Part shown: piece by piece, positions 29,748 to 38,118 of the stretch
Layout: each line of letters starts with the position of its first letter
Numbering within the stretch: the stretch's first letter is position 1
Origin: Flagellimonas sediminis
GTDB taxonomy: Bacteria; Bacteroidota; Bacteroidia; Flavobacteriales; Flavobacteriaceae
Direction of reading: 5' to 3'
NCBI RefSeq assembly: GCF_010500845.1
Contig: NZ_JAAAMI010000001.1
Coordinates: 372,001-436,000, forward strand
Length of the DNA stretch: 64,000 nucleotides
Position numbers and translations under genes: made by a program
The notes under the pieces: generated by a model
Databases searched by the model: none
The model's input: only the letters and a program-made list of their open reading frames with translations
What the model was told of the DNA's origin: nothing

Positions 29748-32198
29748 ATGATCAAAAAATATCTGATAACTACCTTTCGCCATTTACAGCGAAAACGATT
29801 GTTCACCACATTGAACATTTTTGGCCTCGCCATTGGTATCAGTATTTGTTGGGTCATCTATCGTATTGTTTCATACGAGTATAGTTATGACAAAGAACTG
29901 GTTCAAAAGGAAAATATCTATCGTGTTGTCTCGGGCTTTGTTTTTGATGAAAAAGAAGACTATAATGGAGGGGCTTCAAAACCCTTATATCAGGGTATTC
30001 GTGAGCAAATAGATGGACTCGAGCATGTCGTCCCCATATTTGAAAATTCATTTAGGAGTGTGGAGGTAGACAATTCGTTTGGGAGTCCATTAAGATTCGA
30101 TGACCAAAAAGGAGTGGCCGCGATTGATTCTGCTTACTTTAATTTTTTGGAGTATCGCTGGCTCTCGGGAACCAAATCTTCTTTTTTGGATAATCCCAAT
30201 AGTGTTGTGCTTACCGAAGATAGGGCCAAACAGTATTTCCCAGACCAGGTGCCAAATGAAATTCTGGATAGGACCATAACCTATTATAGTTATAGGGACA
30301 CCATTACCCGAACGGTGGCCGGCGTAGTAGCCAATTTGCCCCAACCCACGGAGTTCAACTCACATGAATTTGTTCCTCTGCCCTATATCGCATATGACTT
30401 GAACATATGGACAAACACAAATGGTTCGGACAGACTTTATCTTCAGCTTGACAAAGCTTCCAACCCTGCAATCATTGCTGAACAAATCGACGATATTATT
30501 CAACAAAAAACCAAGGAATGGAGAGATCAATCGGAAAACACCTTCAATTTTAAACGCTGGATAGAATTACTGCCTTTGGGTGAATCGCATTTCGCAACCC
30601 ATATTAGGGAGAGCAATCTTAGAAAAGCGAGTAAACCTGTTCTTTATGGATTGATGGGCATTGCCCTGTTCCTTTTGCTTTTGGCTTGCATCAATTATAT
30701 TAATATGAGCGTTGCGGGCATTCCTCAGCGCACCAAGGAAATTGGGGTTCGCAAGACCTTGGGCAGCAATAAAAAGCAGTTGATAGGCCAATTTTTATTG
30801 GAAACCCTGGTGACCACTGTTTTGGCTGGAATCTTATCCCTTGCATTGACCAAATTGGTTTTTTGGTTCTTGAAAGATATCATTCCCGAGGGGATAACAC
30901 CGTTCGCAAATATCCTTGAGTATCTCGGTTTCCTTTTTGTATTGAGTGTTTTGGTGGCCATTCTGGCCGGTTTGTACCCCGGTTGGTTGATAACAAGGGT
31001 CAATGTCATCAGTGTTTTCAGGAGTACTTCACTACAGACCAAGGGCAGTAAAGGATTTAACCTGCAAAAAGCACTGATCATATTTCAGTTTGTGATTGCT
31101 TTGGTATTCATTACATCCGCTCTCATCATTGGTAAACAATTGCAATACTCCATCAAATCGGATATGGGTTTTAACAAAGACGCCGTTGTTTTGGTACAAG
31201 TTCCCTATAAATATGTTTTTGAAGATAAATATGATGGCAAACAATTTCCCTTGTTGGAAGAGCTCAAAACGATATCCGGCATCCAAAATGCCTCCCTAGG
31301 TGCAGCCCCCCTATCGGAAGGATATGCATCAAGCGCATACGAATATAGTGAAGAGGGAAAGCCGGCCATCTCTAGACAGGTTTTCAAAAAATGGGTGGAT
31401 ACTTCGTATGTAAATCTTTACAACTTGAAAGTGTTGGCGGGAAGAAATCTCCATGAGTCCGATACCCCAACAGAATATGTGATCAACGAGACGGCGGTAA
31501 AGGCATTTGGTTTTGCCTCGACCCAAGAGGCTTTGGGAAAATTCATTGGCCAGAAAGACGAAAAGCTTCCCATTGTGGGTGTGGTCAATGACTTCCATAT
31601 GCGGGATTTCTATCAATCCATAGACCCCATGGCCTTTCAAATGGAAAAAAGCAACCTTACAAACTTCAATATAAAACTAACCTCCAACACCGATCAATGG
31701 CAAAGCACTTTAAGTGAAATTGAGCAGAAATGGTATCGCTTTTATCCGCCAGAAAGTTTTTCCTATACCTTTTATGACGAATCCATAGAGCAGATGTACA
31801 AACAAGAAAAGCAATTGGCCACTTTGGTGAACTTGGCTACTTTTGTTTCCATATTTATCAGTTGCTTGGGACTGTTCGGCCTAGCTGTGTTGACCGCATT
31901 TCAGCGTACCAAGGAAATAGGGATACGAAAAGTTATGGGAGCTTCCGTAGAAGGAATTGTCCGTTTACTTTCCAAAGAGTACATTATATTGGTGATCATT
32001 GCTTTGGTGTTTGCTTCGCCCATTGCTTGGTTTGCCATGGATAAATGGCTTGAAAAATTTGCCTATAGAATAGAAATAGAGTGGTGGATATTTTTGTTGG
32101 CCGGTATAGCCGCGATTACCATTGCCTTGCTCACCGTAGGCTACCAAGCCATTAAAGCGGCCATCGCCAACCCTGTAAAAAGTTTAAGAACCGAATAA
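29748..32198 (+). CDS. FtsX/MacB-type ABC permease, last of the array (array gene 14)
   Basis: 816 residues from the ATG at 29748. The open frame continues upstream to 29583, but those 55 extra codons lie inside the previous gene, and only the ATG at 29748 gives the family N-terminus (MIKKYLITTFRHLQRKRLF, then membrane segment 1). It starts 11 bases after the preceding stop. Signatures are KEIGVRKTLGSN and KEIGIRKVMGAS. It pairs with the gene at 15182 by length and by the AYFNFLEYRWLSG motif. Unlike most members, the residues before the first signature are MSVAGIPQRT instead of LSTARS-type. The ATPase gene follows after 9 bases, which fits coupled expression of these two. Confidence 0.92.
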   Translation: MIKKYLITTFRHLQRKRLFTTLNIFGLAIGISICWVIYRIVSYEYSYDKELVQKENIYRVVSGFVFDEKEDYNGGASKPLYQGIREQIDGLEHVVPIFENSFRSVEVDNSFGSPLRFDDQKGVAAIDSAYFNFLEYRWLSGTKSSFLDNPNSVVLTEDRAKQYFPDQVPNEILDRTITYYSYRDTITRTVAGVVANLPQPTEFNSHEFVPLPYIAYDLNIWTNTNGSDRLYLQLDKASNPAIIAEQIDDIIQQKTKEWRDQSENTFNFKRWIELLPLGESHFATHIRESNLRKASKPVLYGLMGIALFLLLLACINYINMSVAGIPQRTKEIGVRKTLGSNKKQLIGQFLLETLVTTVLAGILSLALTKLVFWFLKDIIPEGITPFANILEYLGFLFVLSVLVAILAGLYPGWLITRVNVISVFRSTSLQTKGSKGFNLQKALIIFQFVIALVFITSALIIGKQLQYSIKSDMGFNKDAVVLVQVPYKYVFEDKYDGKQFPLLEELKTISGIQNASLGAAPLSEGYASSAYEYSEEGKPAISRQVFKKWVDTSYVNLYNLKVLAGRNLHESDTPTEYVINETAVKAFGFASTQEALGKFIGQKDEKLPIVGVVNDFHMRDFYQSIDPMAFQMEKSNLTNFNIKLTSNTDQWQSTLSEIEQKWYRFYPPESFSYTFYDESIEQMYKQEKQLATLVNLATFVSIFISCLGLFGLAVLTAFQRTKEIGIRKVMGASVEGIVRLLSKEYIILVIIALVFASPIAWFAMDKWLEKFAYRIEIEWWIFLLAGIAAITIALLTVGYQAIKAAIANPVKSLRTE

Positions 32199-32207
32199 AA
32201 TCATATC

Positions 32208-32870
32208 ATGCTATTACAACTGAACAACATATTCAAATGGGTCAACTCTGGGGGCCAACGTATTTTTTTGTTAAAGGACATCAATCTTGAAGTAGAGGAA
32301 GGGGAGTTCATTTCCATCATGGGTCCCTCCGGGTCTGGAAAATCAACATTGCTCAACGTCATCGGAATGCTCGATGCCTTTGATGAAGGGGAATACAATT
32401 TTCTGGATGAATCAGTACATGACCTCAAAGAAAAACACCGAGCCAATCTGTATAAGGAGTACATCGGTTTTGTGTTCCAGTCCTATCATTTGTTGGACGA
32501 ACTTACGGTGCAAGAGAACTTAGAAATGCCTTTAATCTATAAAAAATTCAAGGGCTCGGAACGCAAGGCCATGGTGGCCGATATGCTGGACCGCTTCAGC
32601 ATTGTGGGTAAAAAGGACCTGTTTCCAGCCCAGCTTAGCGGGGGTCAACAGCAATTGGTGGGCATTGCACGTGCCCTTATTTCCAATCCAAAGTTGATCT
32701 TGGCCGATGAGCCTACGGGTAACCTCAACTCCAAACAGGGGGAGGAAATTATGGAACTGTTCAAACAATTGAACGAGGAAGGTGTCACAATCATCCAAGT
32801 GACACACTCCGAAAAAAATGCGGAATATGGTTCCCGGATCATCAACCTTTTGGACGGAAGGATGGTTTAA
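32208..32870 (+). CDS. ABC transporter ATP-binding protein (LolD/MacB-type), closing the permease array
   Basis: 220 residues, normal for a stand-alone LolD/MacB-class ATPase of the cytoplasmic membrane face. Walker A is GPSGSGKST (39-47), the Q-loop Gln is at 91, the signature LSGGQ at 143-147, Walker B LILADE at 163-168 and the H-loop His at 200. After LSGGQ the sequence is QQLVGIARAL, where the family normally has QQRVAIARAL, so an Arg is replaced by Leu. It is the only ATPase gene seen with the 14 permeases and lies 9 bases after the last one, which makes it the likely shared motor. An additional ATPase could exist upstream of the window. ABC ATPase assignment is certain; substrate and partner choice are inference. 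Confidence 0.95.
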   Translation: MLLQLNNIFKWVNSGGQRIFLLKDINLEVEEGEFISIMGPSGSGKSTLLNVIGMLDAFDEGEYNFLDESVHDLKEKHRANLYKEYIGFVFQSYHLLDELTVQENLEMPLIYKKFKGSERKAMVADMLDRFSIVGKKDLFPAQLSGGQQQLVGIARALISNPKLILADEPTGNLNSKQGEEIMELFKQLNEEGVTIIQVTHSEKNAEYGSRIINLLDGRMV

Positions 32871-32983
32871 ACTTAAAGAACCAAGGGTCAGGAAACAAGA
32901 AACAAGACCTAATGGGTCCACGTTTGTGGGTATTCGTGGAATTCGTGTCAATACCACATACTTTTTAAAGTGTGAGAGTTATT

Positions 32984-34102
32984 TCAATCGACCAATTCAG
33001 CTAGTTCCTTGCCCACAAGACTGCCCAAGGCAACACCCATACCGCCCAGGCGGACACCACAACATAGGGAGTTGGAAATACGCTTGACTATCGGGGTCTT
33101 TTGACCACCAACTCCCATGATGCCGCTCCATCTTCGGTCAATTTTTACCTGTTGGTGGGGCAGTATCATCTCTTTTAGTAATTGCTCCAATTGGTCCTGA
33201 ATGATTGGGGTCTGACCAAATTCAGTGGTCTCCTCTGCTTTAAAATCAAGGTTGCGGCCACCCCCAAAAAGAATACGTTCATCTATGTTCCTGAAATAGT
33301 AATAACCCTCATCAAAATGAAAGGTTCCCTTGATCTTCAGGCCTTTAATAGGCTCCGTTATCAACACTTGGGCTCGTGCCGGTTGAATGGTTTCAGTAGG
33401 TAAAAGCTTGGATGCAAAACCATTGGTGGCCACAAATACCTTTTTGGACGAGAACTCAAAATCCTTGGCGATAACAGTTGCGCCTTGCCCTGTTTCCTGA
33501 ACAGCATCAACCTCCACCCCATTTAAAATAGGAATTCCACTGAAAAAACACTTTCGGATAAGTGCCTGCATCATCTTACCTGTATCCAATTGTCCTTCAA
33601 ACTGATGGGTGATGTAGTGCTCCTTGATATTCCCAAACCCAAAAATATTCTGGTTCAGCATGAACGGATTTTCGCCAAAAACTGGTTGGAGCATTTTGTT
33701 CAACCTCTCCATTTCGTGCAAGCAGTTTTCATGCATTTCGGGGTGGTGTTCCACAAAAAGTTCATGCCCGCCATGCTGTTCAAAACCAATGGTCTCGTCG
33801 CCCAAAAGTTGGCGAAGATATTGGATGCCGTCCCAACGCTTCTGCACCAATTGCACCACTTCTTCCTCGGAATGGGTTTTTAAATCGGACAAAATCTCGG
33901 AAATGCTACCAAAACAGGCAAAACCCGCATTCTTGGTACTTGCCCCTTGTGGTAGGCTACCTCTCTCCAATACCAATACGGAACTCTTGGGATGTTTTTG
34001 TTTGAGTTGAAACGCACAGTTCAACCCAACAATCCCACTGCCAATAACGGTAAAATCCACGTGGGAGAACCACGTTTTATATTCCCAATAGCTCAGTTGC
34101 AT
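32984..34102 (-). CDS. FAD-dependent oxidoreductase (DAO / amino-acid oxidase family)
   Basis: 372 residues. An N-terminal Rossmann motif VIGSGIVGLNCA (about 19-30) is followed by the acidic end of strand 2 (VLVLERG), then GASTKNAGFACFG, the usual flavin-contacting GAS-x-x-NAG segment of DAO proteins. The C-terminus has RRWSGIMGVGG and RLGGMGVALGSLVGKELA, the second FAD-contact region. The family oxidises amines or amino acids (D-amino acids, glycine, sarcosine and others); the substrate is not readable here. There are only 35 bases between the accC stop and this ATG, and they hold a terminator-like hairpin whose T-rich tail touches the start codon, so expression probably depends on read-through from accC. 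Confidence 0.88.
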   Translation of the reverse strand: MQLSYWEYKTWFSHVDFTVIGSGIVGLNCAFQLKQKHPKSSVLVLERGSLPQGASTKNAGFACFGSISEILSDLKTHSEEEVVQLVQKRWDGIQYLRQLLGDETIGFEQHGGHELFVEHHPEMHENCLHEMERLNKMLQPVFGENPFMLNQNIFGFGNIKEHYITHQFEGQLDTGKMMQALIRKCFFSGIPILNGVEVDAVQETGQGATVIAKDFEFSSKKVFVATNGFASKLLPTETIQPARAQVLITEPIKGLKIKGTFHFDEGYYYFRNIDERILFGGGRNLDFKAEETTEFGQTPIIQDQLEQLLKEMILPHQQVKIDRRWSGIMGVGGQKTPIVKRISNSLCCGVRLGGMGVALGSLVGKELAELVD

Positions 34103-34112
34103 AAAATAAAAA

Positions 34113-34130
34113 CCCCGACTTGCATCGGGG
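34113..34130 (-). terminator. Rho-independent terminator or attenuator after accC
   Basis: On the minus strand a 6-bp perfect stem, CCCCGA / TCGGGG, with a 6-base loop is followed directly by TTTTTATTTTATG. The final ATG is the start of the oxidoreductase gene at 34102. The hairpin therefore either ends the acc transcript or sets the fraction that reads through. Confidence 0.7.
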
Positions 34131-34137
34131 TCTCAAA

Positions 34138-35496
34138 TTAATGTTCGTCTTGATATTTTGGGTCCATCTTAAAACCTTCCATAAATTTGGTGGTATAGTT
34201 GCCCGCCAAATAATCCGGATGGTCCATCAATTGGCGATGGAACGGAATGGTCGTTTTGATGCCCTCGATCACAAACTCGTCCAATGCCCTGCGCATTTTG
34301 TTGATGGCCTCTTCCCTTGTTTGGGCAGTGGTAATCAACTTAGCAATCATGGAATCGTAGTTTGGTGGAATCACATAACCACTGTACACGTGGGTGTCCA
34401 AACGAACCCCGTGACCACCTGGCGTATGAAGGGTGGTAATCCTTCCTGGTGATGGCCTAAAGTCGTTATAAGGGTCTTCGGCATTGATCCTACATTCAAT
34501 AGAGTGCAATTTTGGATAGTAGTTCTTCCCTGAAATAGGTACACCACCGGCAACCAAAATCTGCTCACGGATCAAATCGTAATCCACCACTTGTTCTGTG
34601 ATGGGGTGCTCTACCTGAATACGGGTGTTCATCTCCATAAAGTAGAAGTTTCGGTGTTTGTCCACCAAAAACTCTATCGTTCCTGCGCCTTCATATTTTA
34701 TATATTCCGCAGCTTTTACGGCTGCCTTACCCATTTCATCGCGAAGGGAATCCGTCATAAATGGCGATGGGGTTTCTTCGGTCAACTTTTGGTGCCGACG
34801 CTGTACGGAGCAGTCCCTTTCGGAAAGGTGACAGGCTTTTCCATATTGGTCACCCACCACTTGGATCTCAATGTGACGGGGTTCCTCGATTAGCTTTTCC
34901 ATGTACATACCACCATTGCCAAAGGCGGCTGTGGCTTCCTTAACGGCGCTTTCAAAGTTCTTTTCTATTTCTTCTTCGGACCAAATGGCACGCATTCCCT
35001 TACCACCACCACCTGCAGTGGCTTTGATCATTACGGGATAGCCCATTTTCTTGGCTTCCTTTTTGGCGTGCTCCACATCTTTCAAAAGTCCCTCGGAACC
35101 TGGAACGGTTGGTACACCAGCTTTTCTCATGGTTTCCTTGGCTGTCGCCTTGTCTCCCATTTTATCTATCTGATCTCCGGAGGCACCAATAAATTTGATA
35201 TCATGCTCTGCACAGATTCTGGAAAACTTAGCGTTTTCGGATAGGAACCCATATCCTGGGTGAATGGCGTCAGCATTGGTAATTTCCGCTGCAGCGATAA
35301 TGTTTGGAATCTTCAAATACGACTCGCTGCTGGGTGCGGGGCCAATACAAACAGCCTCATCCGCAAACCGTACGTGCAGGCTTTCTTCATCCGCCTTGGA
35401 ATACACCGCGACGGTCTTGATGCCCATTTCCTTACAGGTACGTATGATACGCAAGGCTATCTCACCTCTATTTGCAATCAATATTTTTTTGAACAT
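34138..35496 (-). CDS. accC: Acetyl-CoA carboxylase, biotin carboxylase subunit AccC
   Basis: 452 residues, normal for AccC. It carboxylates the biotin on AccB using ATP and bicarbonate, the first half-reaction of acetyl-CoA carboxylase in fatty-acid synthesis. The N-terminus [17 protein letters not shown] is the family start, so the ATG at 35496 was chosen over an in-frame TTG at 35505. Visible motifs are the glycine-rich ATP-grasp loop [12 protein letters not shown], the catalytic region [14 protein letters not shown], and [10 protein letters not shown] near the N-terminal domain. It lies downstream of accB on the same strand, with an AT-rich inverted repeat between them. Confidence 0.97.
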   Translation of the reverse strand: MFKKILIANRGEIALRIIRTCKEMGIKTVAVYSKADEESLHVRFADEAVCIGPAPSSESYLKIPNIIAAAEITNADAIHPGYGFLSENAKFSRICAEHDIKFIGASGDQIDKMGDKATAKETMRKAGVPTVPGSEGLLKDVEHAKKEAKKMGYPVMIKATAGGGGKGMRAIWSEEEIEKNFESAVKEATAAFGNGGMYMEKLIEEPRHIEIQVVGDQYGKACHLSERDCSVQRRHQKLTEETPSPFMTDSLRDEMGKAAVKAAEYIKYEGAGTIEFLVDKHRNFYFMEMNTRIQVEHPITEQVVDYDLIREQILVAGGVPISGKNYYPKLHSIECRINAEDPYNDFRPSPGRITTLHTPGGHGVRLDTHVYSGYVIPPNYDSMIAKLITTAQTREEAINKMRRALDEFVIEGIKTTIPFHRQLMDHPDYLAGNYTTKFMEGFKMDPKYQDEH

Positions 35497-35521
35497 AGAA
35501 TACAATTTTAAATTCTGGATT

Positions 35522-35572
35522 CTAAATTTTAAATGGTTTTAAATAACTAACAATTAGTCATTTAAAATTTAG
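35522..35572. repeat. 14-bp perfect inverted repeat between accB and accC
   Basis: CTAAATTTTAAATG at 35522-35535 is the exact reverse complement of CATTTAAAATTTAG at 35559-35572; 23 bases separate them. In the accB-accC message this would form an AU-only stem next to the accC start. It has no T-tract after it and is not a classical terminator. It may be an RNA processing or stability element. Confidence 0.6.
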
Positions 35573-35585
35573 CACTTAAAATTAT

Positions 35586-36071
35586 CTATGATGGGTCTAC
35601 CAAGAACAAAGGCTGGTCAAATTCTACGGGGGAGGAATCATCCACCAATATCTTAACGATCTTTCCGGAAACTTCAGACTCGATGTCGTTGAAAAGTTTC
35701 ATGGCCTCGATCACACAAAGTACATCTCCCTTGCTGATATTGCTCCCCACTTCCACAAAAGAGGGTTTGTCAGGTGATGGTTTTCTGTAGAACGTTCCTA
35801 TGATCGGGGATTTTATGGTAATATATTTGGAATCTTCGGCTTTTGGAGCTTGGGCTACTGGAGCTGTGGCTTCTTGGGCCACAGGAGCGTGGGCCACTGG
35901 TGCAGATGGCGCATGGGCCATTGGGATTTGCTGTACGATAGTTGTTTCGGGATAGCTTGCTTCGGCACCGGTGCGGATGGTGATCTTAAAATCCTCCATT
36001 TCGAGCTTTACCTCACTGGCACCCGACTTGGCCACAAACTTGATTAAATTCTGAATTTCCTTAATGTCCAT
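35586..36071 (-). CDS. accB: Acetyl-CoA carboxylase, biotin carboxyl carrier protein AccB
   Basis: 161 residues. The N-terminal part (1-45) is followed by a flexible Ala/Pro/His/Gln-rich linker (about 50-78) and the C-terminal biotinyl domain (about 83-158). The biotin attachment motif is EAMKLF, with the modified Lys at 125; Leu-Phe follows where many relatives have Leu-Met. The protein shuttles the carboxyl group from AccC to the carboxyltransferase. It sits 26 bases after fabH and just ahead of accC, the usual order for co-expression of fatty-acid initiation genes. Confidence 0.97.
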   Translation of the reverse strand: MDIKEIQNLIKFVAKSGASEVKLEMEDFKITIRTGAEASYPETTIVQQIPMAHAPSAPVAHAPVAQEATAPVAQAPKAEDSKYITIKSPIIGTFYRKPSPDKPSFVEVGSNISKGDVLCVIEAMKLFNDIESEVSGKIVKILVDDSSPVEFDQPLFLVDPS

Positions 36072-36097
36072 CGAATAAGTTTTTGTTAGTTGCGTGA

Positions 36098-37093
36098 TTA
36101 AGAATTATAGGCCCATTTTAAATAAATGGCTCCCCATGTGAACCCCCCCCCGAAAGCGGCGAAAATCAAATTGTCGCCTTTTTTCAATTGCTTCTCGTAG
36201 TCAAACAACAACAAGGGCAATGTTGCGGAGGTTGTATTTCCATATCGGTCTATGTTGACCATTACCTTTGCGGGCTCAACCCCCATTCGGTTGGCCGTGG
36301 CATCAATGATCCTTCTGTTGGCCTGGTGTGGCACCAACCATTGCACGTCTTCATGGGTAAGGTTGTTCCGTTCCATTACCAATGCGGCCACATCGGCCAT
36401 GTTGGAAACAGCAAACTTGAAAACGGATTTGCCATCTTGATATACATAATGTTGCTTGTTCTTCACGGTTTCTTCGGATGCAGGTAAAATGGAACCCCCT
36501 GCATCAATTTTTAGAAACTGTCTTCCAATCCCATCTGAACGAAGATATTCATCCTGCACGCCTAATCCTTCTTCATTGGGTTCAAAAAGTACGGCTCCTG
36601 CGCCATCACCAAAAATGATACACGTGGTCCTATCGGTATAATCCAAAATAGAGGACATCTTATCTGCCCCGATCAACAATATCTTTTTGTATTTACCGGA
36701 CTCGATATAACTCGCCGCTGTGGACATTCCATACAAAAAGCTGGAACAAGCTGCCTGCAAATCATAGGCAAAGGCGTTCACCGCGCCAATCTCAGAAGCC
36801 ACATAGGCAGCAGTTGCCGCAACCGGAAGGTCCGGTGTAGCGGTGGCCACCAATACAAAATCAATTTCAGCTGGATCAACCCCACTTTTTTGTATCAAAT
36901 CTTCCGCGGCCTTGATGGCCATAAAAGATGTTCCGGCATTTTCTTCCTTAAGTATTCTTCTTTCTTTGATTCCAGTTCGTGTGGTTATCCATTCATCATT
37001 GGTATCTACCATGGTTTCCAATATTTTATTGGAAAGGATGAACTCTGGAACATATCCTCCTACAGCTGTAATGGCTGCCGTTGTTTTCTTCAT
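36098..37093 (-). CDS. fabH: 3-oxoacyl-[acyl-carrier-protein] synthase III FabH
   Basis: 331 residues, full length. It condenses an acyl-CoA primer with malonyl-ACP to start fatty-acid synthesis. The catalytic triad is complete: Cys116 in LQAACSSF, His256 in VPHQANRR and Asn286 in RYGNTTSA. In flavobacteria this enzyme usually accepts branched primers, giving iso fatty acids; this is family knowledge and not read from the sequence. It heads fabH-accB-accC, separated from rpmF by a terminator, so it probably has its own promoter in the 173-base gap. Confidence 0.96.
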   Translation of the reverse strand: MKKTTAAITAVGGYVPEFILSNKILETMVDTNDEWITTRTGIKERRILKEENAGTSFMAIKAAEDLIQKSGVDPAEIDFVLVATATPDLPVAATAAYVASEIGAVNAFAYDLQAACSSFLYGMSTAASYIESGKYKKILLIGADKMSSILDYTDRTTCIIFGDGAGAVLFEPNEEGLGVQDEYLRSDGIGRQFLKIDAGGSILPASEETVKNKQHYVYQDGKSVFKFAVSNMADVAALVMERNNLTHEDVQWLVPHQANRRIIDATANRMGVEPAKVMVNIDRYGNTTSATLPLLLFDYEKQLKKGDNLIFAAFGGGFTWGAIYLKWAYNS

Positions 37094-37174
37094 TTTAGCC
37101 TCTCTTTATTGTCAAAAACATTCAAATTTGACCCAAAAGCGGTGAAAATTAGTCATTTTATATGACTTTCCCGT

Positions 37175-37182
37175 CAAAAATA
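37175..37182 (-). promoter_or_regulatory. Possible -7 box for fabH-accB-accC
   Basis: The minus strand reads TATTTTTG, an exact fit to the Bacteroidota -7 consensus TAnnTTTG, 81 bases before the fabH start and after the rpmF terminator. I see no TTG at the expected distance upstream, so support is partial. Confidence 0.4.
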
Positions 37183-37217
37183 GCCCGTTTTTGTATTTAA
37201 CTATGGTCCATAAAAAA

Positions 37218-37242
37218 ACTCCCGCTGTTACGCAACGGGAGT
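37218..37242 (-). terminator. Rho-independent terminator after rpmF
   Basis: On the minus strand ACTCCCG and CGGGAGT form a perfect 7-bp stem around an 11-base loop, followed by TTTTTTA. It lies 24 bases after the rpmF stop and separates the pdxA-yceD-rpmF transcript from fabH. Confidence 0.85.
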
Positions 37243-37266
37243 CGGTCTATTTTAAAAGGAATGCAA

Positions 37267-37467
37267 TTAAGCTGCAGTCTCTTCCTCTGCTTTGTCAATC
37301 AAAACTTGGCCTCGGTAATACAATTTACCTTCGTGCCAGTGTGCTCTGTGGTACAAGTGCATCTCACCTGTTACGCTATCTTTTGCGATGGTTGGCGCAA
37401 CTGCTTTGTAATGGGTTCTTCTCTTGTCCCTTCTGGTTTTTGATGTCTTTCTTTTAGGATGTGCCAT
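37267..37467 (-). CDS. rpmF: 50S ribosomal protein L32
   Basis: 66 residues, very basic. It starts [19 protein letters not shown], the typical L32 N-terminus, and contains a central [17 protein letters not shown]. The Zn-binding Cys residues found in some L32 proteins are absent, as in many Bacteroidota. It is a structural protein of the large ribosomal subunit. The gene begins 7 bases after the DUF177 gene, a widely conserved pairing. Confidence 0.97.
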   Translation of the reverse strand: MAHPKRKTSKTRRDKRRTHYKAVAPTIAKDSVTGEMHLYHRAHWHEGKLYYRGQVLIDKAEEETAA

Positions 37468-37474
37468 TATAAAC

Positions 37475-38008
37475 CTATTTATCCGTTAGTAACTTTTTTA
37501 AATCATCCCATCTGGGATCTGTTTTTTCAGATGGTTCTTTTTGCTCTTTTGGCTGGAGTTCTTCAAGCTTGTCCAAGATGTCCGATTTTAGGGTTCCGTC
37601 CTCAACTCCAGGATGTACCCGTTTCTGCGGAACTGCCAAAACCAACATTTCATAGATATACTGTGCTATGTTGATCTGGAACTCTCCGTGGGGTATGATC
37701 AAAATCTCATCATCCTCATCATTGTACTCCTCGCCAAATTTGATGACGAGATGCAGGTCCGATTCAATGGGTTGATCAAAAGGTTCCCCTGTAAGATCGC
37801 AATCCACGTTTACGGTGCCCTCTGCTTCAATTCGCAGTTCCATCATAGTGCTCATCTTGTCCAAGATGGCCTTGGTGTGGATTGAAGCCCCATTAAACTC
37901 TTGGTAATCAAAAGATTCAAAGAACGCATCGTCAATCTCGTACACAAATTCATGTTTTCCCAACTTCAGACCTGAAAAAGGGATATTAAACTCTTTCAGC
38001 TTCATCAT
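37475..38008 (-). CDS. DUF177 / YceD family protein
   Basis: 177 residues from the ATG at 38008; the ATG at 38005 is equally possible, giving [10 protein letters not shown]. The open frame runs upstream to a TTG at 38053, but those residues do not look like the family. The protein has [15 protein letters not shown] in the middle, the place where YceD proteins carry their conserved Cys-containing segment, and an acidic second half. YceD proteins are linked to 23S rRNA/ribosome assembly in bacteria and plants; the biochemical role is uncertain. It lies between pdxA and rpmF on the same strand. Confidence 0.88.
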   Translation of the reverse strand: MMKLKEFNIPFSGLKLGKHEFVYEIDDAFFESFDYQEFNGASIHTKAILDKMSTMMELRIEAEGTVNVDCDLTGEPFDQPIESDLHLVIKFGEEYNDEDDEILIIPHGEFQINIAQYIYEMLVLAVPQKRVHPGVEDGTLKSDILDKLEELQPKEQKEPSEKTDPRWDDLKKLLTDK

Positions 38009-38118
38009 TTCTACACTTAAGGTTTGTGTACCAGCCTCTAAAGGCGGGTGCAAAGATACTACTTATTTACAAAACTGCAATTCCAACACCAACAAATATC
38101 TATAAATAGTGCAACTTT

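Larger units (their letters stand above)
1..32870 (+). repeat. Tandem array: 14 paralogous ABC permease genes plus one ATPase gene
   Basis: Fourteen co-directional genes of one family (13 complete, one cut by the window edge) stand head to tail and end with one ATP-binding protein gene. Gaps between them are 9-38 bases, and I see no hairpin followed by T residues in any gap, so a single transcript is plausible. All proteins share an N-terminal motif near LKIAWRNL, two cytoplasmic KE-(I/V)-G-x-R-K type signatures, and a C-terminal NP-(V/T)-(K/E)-SLR-x-E end. Likely sister copies are not always adjacent (3062 with 12728; 15182 with 29748), which points to duplication of blocks as well as of single genes. 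The left end of the array is outside the window. Confidence 0.9.

Noticed and set aside
32871..32983. Terminator after the ABC ATPase gene
   Set aside because: Short imperfect pairings exist (GTGGGTATT with AATACCAC, CACATACTTT with AAAGTGTG) but none has a clean stem with a T-run, so no terminator is called.
35497..35505. TTG start for AccC
   Set aside because: It adds three residues (MYS) to the conserved [12 protein letters not shown] start; the ATG at 35496 fits the family.
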